From assembly GCA_016176745.1 (NCBI GenBank), contig JACOWO010000117.1, positions 1-6,271 on the forward strand: a stretch of 6,271 nt of DNA. Direction: 5' to 3'. Every line of letters begins with the position of its first letter. The stretch's first letter is position 1. The translations under genes and the position numbers were made by a program. The notes under the pieces were generated by a model that had not been told where the DNA came from, did no database searches, and saw nothing but the letters and a program-made list of their open reading frames with translations. The stretch comes from Nitrosopumilales archaeon. GTDB lineage: Archaea > Thermoproteota > Nitrososphaeria > Nitrososphaerales > Nitrosopumilaceae. Below, piece after piece: positions 4,799-6,271 of this stretch.

Positions 4799-5401
4799 TT
4801 AATTTTGAATTTTAGCTTCGAGTTGATTGTATTTTTCTAGAATGGCTGTAAGAACCGTTGATACTGGAACATTATTCATCTTTTTCTTTTCAGCTAAAAG
4901 TTTCTGGTATGCATCAAGTGTGATGTAAACTGGTATAGAGCCATTACCTTCTAGTAAACCCCTTACTTTGTATAATGCAGTCTCCATTCCTCTTTCAGCA
5001 GATTTTGCAAACTTGATTTTGTTAATTATTCCACCTAGTGGCCCAAACGGCATTCCATAATCAACTGTCATTGTGACTCTAGTAAGATTATCTCCTAATG
5101 CTTTGAAAGCATTAGTAATCTGCCATTTTTTAAAAGGACCTTTGATCATCTTTGCTGAAATTTTTTCCTCTCTATCAAATTCTGTGGTTTCACAGTCCCA
5201 TTCTAGTCTTTTACCAGTAAAATCAGCTATAACTCTAAAAGTTGTACCTACTCCCATTCCAGCTTTGATATCCATTGGAACAACTGTCATCCCCACACCT
5301 TTGTCACTCATTTGATCAGAAACGTGTTCTGGTCTTGCAAAATATGTAAAAACAGTGCTTATTGGTGCCTTGATATCAATCGATTTCTGGATTAAAGTCA
5401 A
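4799..5401 (-). CDS. SRPBCC (START-like) domain protein with C-terminal ribbon-helix-helix-like segment
   Basis: A 200-residue cytoplasmic protein. Residues ~1-150 fit the SRPBCC/polyketide cyclase-like helix-grip fold: an opening strand IQKSIDIKAP, helix ISTVFTYFARPEHVSD, alternating strands (TFRVIADF, RLEWDCETTEF, WQITNAFKAL, TRVTMTVDYGM) and a long C-terminal helix (~123-150). Such folds enclose a pocket for hydrophobic ligands; the ligand is unknown. Residues ~155-192 then follow the CopG/Arc ribbon-helix-helix pattern: strand SIPVYITLD, helix AYQKLLAEKKKMNN, turn VP, helix VSTVLTAILEKYNQ. That would give a dimeric DNA-binding or dimerisation unit, suggesting a ligand-responsive regulator, though this is inference. 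The start is TTG at 5401-5399; an in-frame stop lies farther upstream and no ATG intervenes. The gene diverges from the secreted-protein gene across 95 bases. Confidence 0.85.
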   Translation of the reverse strand: MTLIQKSIDIKAPISTVFTYFARPEHVSDQMSDKGVGMTVVPMDIKAGMGVGTTFRVIADFTGKRLEWDCETTEFDREEKISAKMIKGPFKKWQITNAFKALGDNLTRVTMTVDYGMPFGPLGGIINKIKFAKSAERGMETALYKVRGLLEGNGSIPVYITLDAYQKLLAEKKKMNNVPVSTVLTAILEKYNQLEAKIQN

Positions 5402-5425
5402 CGCTTGGATGTTTTGACGGTCTAG

Positions 5426-5433
5426 ATTTAAAG
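5426..5433 (-). promoter_or_regulatory. TATA box of the SRPBCC-RHH gene
   Basis: Minus-strand TTTAAATC is centred ~28 bases before the TTG start at 5401. This supports the TTG as the true start of a leaderless mRNA. It shares a 95-base intergenic region with the divergent secreted-protein promoter, a natural place for autoregulation if the RHH-like tail binds DNA. Confidence 0.5.
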
Positions 5434-5463
5434 CTTTTGTAAATTTTTAGAATAAAAATTACG

Positions 5464-5475
5464 TTATAATAAATT
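5464..5475 (+). promoter_or_regulatory. TATA box of the secreted Ig-like protein gene
   Basis: TTATAATAAATT is centred ~27 bases before the ATG at 5497, with no Shine-Dalgarno. This is the expected leaderless arrangement. An ATG at 5487 is out of frame and would not serve this gene. Confidence 0.5.
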
Positions 5476-5496
5476 AGTAAAACTAGATGAATTATT

Positions 5497-6027
5497 ATGA
5501 AAATCAAAAAAATGTGGCTACCATGTAGTTTAGTTTTTTTAATTTTCTTTTCAACTGCTACAATTTACGAAGCTAATGCACACTCTTTATTCAATTCAGC
5601 AGAATCGACAATAGGAGATTATAGAGTCCAGATCGCAACACTCCCTGAAATTCCATCAACTGGAGAAAAATCACAAATTCTTTTGAGAGTAACAGATCGT
5701 GATTTGAATGAAGTTGATAGATTTACCAGTGGAATTCGTATATTTTTTAATGACGAAGAGGTAGATACAATTCCACCTCAAGCACATGATGATGGCCATT
5801 GGCAGACAGATTATGTGTTTCAAAGATCTGGAAATCATATTTTTAGAGTTGATCTTTATGATGTTGAAAAAGACGGTAGCGTAATAACTTATACATTTAA
5901 TGTTAGTACACAGAATCCTTTTGGCTACATTTTCATATACTCAATAGCTGCAGGAAGTATGGGATTTGCCATTATACTTGGTTATATCTATCTTCCAAAA
6001 AAGTTAAGATCTAGAACTAAATCTTAG
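5497..6027 (+). CDS. Secreted, membrane-anchored Ig/YtkA-like protein, possible copper binding
   Basis: A 176-residue protein with a signal peptide (KIKK, then hydrophobic 7-24) ending in EANA before His29. An extracytoplasmic beta-rich domain spans ~29-140, and a C-terminal transmembrane helix (~143-165) is followed by a basic cytoplasmic tail KKLRSRTKS. The domain follows the YtkA/FixH-like layout: STGEKSQILLRVTDRD, a middle strand IRIFFNDEEV, then AHDDGHW (96-102) and SGNHIFRVDLYD. If cleavage follows the AxA-like site, the mature protein begins with histidine. With H97, H101 and H114 this could form a copper site of the N-terminal-His type seen in CopC-like proteins; this is inference. 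It converges on and overlaps the heme A synthase gene by 11 bases, consistent with a role near cytochrome oxidase or copper handling. An adhesion or S-layer-associated role is the main alternative. Confidence 0.8.
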   Translation: MKIKKMWLPCSLVFLIFFSTATIYEANAHSLFNSAESTIGDYRVQIATLPEIPSTGEKSQILLRVTDRDLNEVDRFTSGIRIFFNDEEVDTIPPQAHDDGHWQTDYVFQRSGNHIFRVDLYDVEKDGSVITYTFNVSTQNPFGYIFIYSIAAGSMGFAIILGYIYLPKKLRSRTKS

Positions 6028-6271
6028 TTTGAATTGTAACGTTTGCTAACCTAAAGGCAAACAAAGTGGTTAACAGGACCATAGCAAATAATAGAATTCC
6101 TATTCCCAAGTGAATAGCTACAAGCATTGCGTGTAACTTGAGATCAATTACAATAGCACCTAATGTAATCTGGGTTATAACAAAAATTGCAGCCAACGTA
6201 CTTGTAAGTTTGATTTTTTTATGAGAGTTTTTTGCAATCCAACTTCCTATAGTTGTTGCAATAACAAGTGC
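6017..6271 (-). CDS. ctaA: Heme A synthase (CtaA/COX15 family), C-terminal part (truncated by window)
   Basis: An open minus-strand frame enters at the window edge and ends at TAG (6019-6017), giving the last 84 residues. It contains the end of one transmembrane helix (1-13), a loop NSHKKIK, then two helices: 22-43, ending QITLGAIVI, and 48-74, with VAIHLGIGILLFAMVLLT. H54 in AIHLGIG matches the conserved heme-ligand histidine of the last CtaA helices, and H47 lies just before it. CtaA oxidises the heme O methyl group to formyl, producing heme A for aa3-type oxidases. The N-terminal half lies outside the window, so integrity cannot be judged. The frame overlaps the end of the secreted Ig-like protein gene by 11 bases, tail-to-tail. 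Confidence 0.85.
   Translation of the reverse strand, partial: ALVIATTIGSWIAKNSHKKIKLTSTLAAIFVITQITLGAIVIDLKLHAMLVAIHLGIGILLFAMVLLTTLFAFRLANVTIQTKI

Noticed and set aside
5073..5315. 80-codon plus-strand frame inside the SRPBCC-RHH gene
   Set aside because: Antisense shadow of a well-supported gene; low-complexity Ser/Pro/Leu content and no own promoter.
6005..6026. TAAGAT...ATCTTA inverted repeat at the overlap of the secreted-protein and ctaA genes
   Set aside because: Six AT-rich base pairs with a 10-base loop inside coding sequence and no T-run; expected by chance at this composition.
1..6271. Search for insertion sequences, CRISPR repeats, att sites, toxin-antitoxin or defence genes
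   Set aside because: No transposase, direct repeat series, tRNA-end duplication of useful length or recognisable defence domain was seen.

Overview
The window looks like a piece of an ammonia-oxidising archaeal chromosome (Nitrososphaerota/Thaumarchaeota, Nitrosopumilus-like). This is inferred from several signs. The DNA is AT-rich. Most genes have a TATA-like element about 25-30 bases before the start codon and no Shine-Dalgarno sequence, as expected for leaderless archaeal mRNAs. Several genes start with TTG. Both tRNA genes lack an encoded CCA. The predicted proteins have an archaeal flavour: a two-ACT aspartate kinase, a heme A synthase tail and a secreted Ig-like protein. No species can be assigned from sequence reading alone.

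Layout. 1-205 (+) is the last 67 codons of a protein that looks like a radical SAM enzyme. It meets tail-to-tail a small winged-helix-like hypothetical gene (208-459, -). Then comes tRNA-Val(UAC) (535-607, -) with an unusual GC-rich trailer and an 8-bp leader/trailer complementarity. Diverging from the tRNA are a MurG/GT28-like glycosyltransferase (661-1707, +) and aspartate kinase (1732-3156, +). A 384-base spacer follows. Its first ~95 bases are GC-rich and can fold into two stem-loops (candidate small RNA); the rest is AT-rich and ends in the promoter of a branched-chain aminotransferase (3541-4455, +). A 54-residue Cys/His-rich protein (4496-4660, +) then converges on tRNA-Lys(CUU) (4674-4747, -). 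Next is an SRPBCC-domain protein with a C-terminal ribbon-helix-helix-like segment (4799-5401, -). Divergent from it is a secreted, C-terminally anchored Ig/YtkA-like protein whose predicted mature N-terminus is histidine (5497-6027, +). The end of a heme A synthase (CtaA/COX15) gene (6017-6271, -) overlaps it tail-to-tail by 11 bases.

Functional themes. Aspartate kinase and the branched-chain aminotransferase are housekeeping amino-acid biosynthesis genes. The membrane-anchored Ig-like protein beside heme A synthase suggests a link to heme-copper oxidase maturation or extracytoplasmic copper handling. No mobile element, CRISPR array or obvious defence system is present. The parts most worth a second look are the SRPBCC-RHH fusion, the structured spacer after aspartate kinase, the mature-His copper-protein candidate and the small zinc-finger-like protein.
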